Origin: Niallia sp. XMNu-256
GTDB lineage: Bacteria; Bacillota; Bacilli; Bacillales; Cytobacillaceae
Assembly: GCF_036670015.1 (NCBI RefSeq)
Contig: NZ_CP137636.1
Span: forward strand, 1,838,501 to 1,902,500
DNA length: 64,000 bases
Direction: 5' to 3'
Shown here piece by piece: positions 63,956-64,000 of the stretch (positions are counted from its first letter, which is position 1; every line of letters starts with the position of its first letter). The position numbers were made by a program, and so were the translations under genes. The notes beneath the pieces are model-generated. The model was not told the origin of the DNA. It was given only the letters and a program-made list of their open reading frames with translations, and ran no database searches.

Positions 63956-64000
63956 TCAGAATCGTGGTCATAGTTCGCTACGAAGAGTTTTGAAAAACCA

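Overview
The window looks like chromosomal DNA from an endospore-forming member of the Bacillaceae (Bacillota). The DNA is AT-rich, and most genes have strong AGGAGG-type ribosome binding sites, with several likely TTG or GTG starts. The gene content fits a spore former: a gerA-type germinant receptor operon, a GerP-like protein, a Spo0E-like phosphatase, DUF3231 and DUF4652 proteins, a YpmR-like SGNH hydrolase and a DesK/DesR-type lipid desaturase. The species cannot be named from the sequence alone. Gene density is low. There are many decayed genes and at least three families of short dispersed repeats, so this is an accessory-rich region.

Layout. 0-4.3 kb: CAAX-protease remnant, GMC oxidoreductase, decayed DUF4652 lipoprotein. 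4.6-7.6 kb: an SRA-like/HNH endonuclease translationally coupled to a nuclease-helicase DUF2075 protein with a frameshift, a probable anti-phage or modification-dependent restriction module. 7.8-12.1 kb: Ltp-type lipoprotein with tandem repeats, Nudix hydrolase, DinG/XPD-type helicase. 12.4-14.9 kb: a two-gene osmoprotectant/ergothioneine-type ABC importer. 15.1-20.0 kb: GerP-like protein, an IclR regulator remnant and a four-gene HcnABC/D-hydroxyproline-dehydrogenase-like operon. 20.4-26.6 kb: small genes and a minus-strand germinant receptor operon (A-C-D-B) interrupted by a repeat element.

26.9-43.2 kb is the most distinctive part. Two C45-family acyltransferase/hydrolase paralogues, about 87% identical and in the same orientation, bracket a catabolic island. 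The island has a FadR-type GntR regulator divergent from an operon of an M24 (creatinase-like) hydrolase and HyuA/HyuB. After these come Rieske oxygenase large and small subunits, an unknown 88-residue protein, a class-I glutamine amidotransferase-like hydrolase and a glutamine-synthetase-like ligase. The last four recognisable families (ligase, hydrolase, Rieske alpha and beta) match the composition of aniline-dioxygenase clusters (AtdA1-A4 / TdnQTA1A2) of Proteobacteria. Here they sit in a Bacillota chromosome, without a visible reductase, and coupled to hydantoinase/oxoprolinase-like genes. I infer a pathway that glutamylates an amine before oxygenation; the substrate is unknown.

43.5-55.4 kb: pyruvate-oxidase-like ThDP enzyme, rifampin ADP-ribosyltransferase (Arr), SurA-like lipoprotein, four-helix-bundle copper protein, Spo0E-like protein, DUF2935 protein, EamA transporter, SGNH hydrolase, fatty acid desaturase and DUF202 protein. 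55.4-58.8 kb: a sulfide/persulfide operon (CoA-disulfide reductase-rhodanese-TusA fusion, DsrE-like protein, two rhodaneses) with CstR/CsoR-like palindromes. 58.8-64 kb: decayed sequence, DUF3231 protein, membrane protein and an M20 amidase of the carbamoylase/allantoate amidohydrolase type.

A recurrent feature is that short repeats sit directly at the 3' ends of genes, often supplying the stop codon and a hairpin. They therefore act as gene-end modules and as agents of gene truncation across the window.
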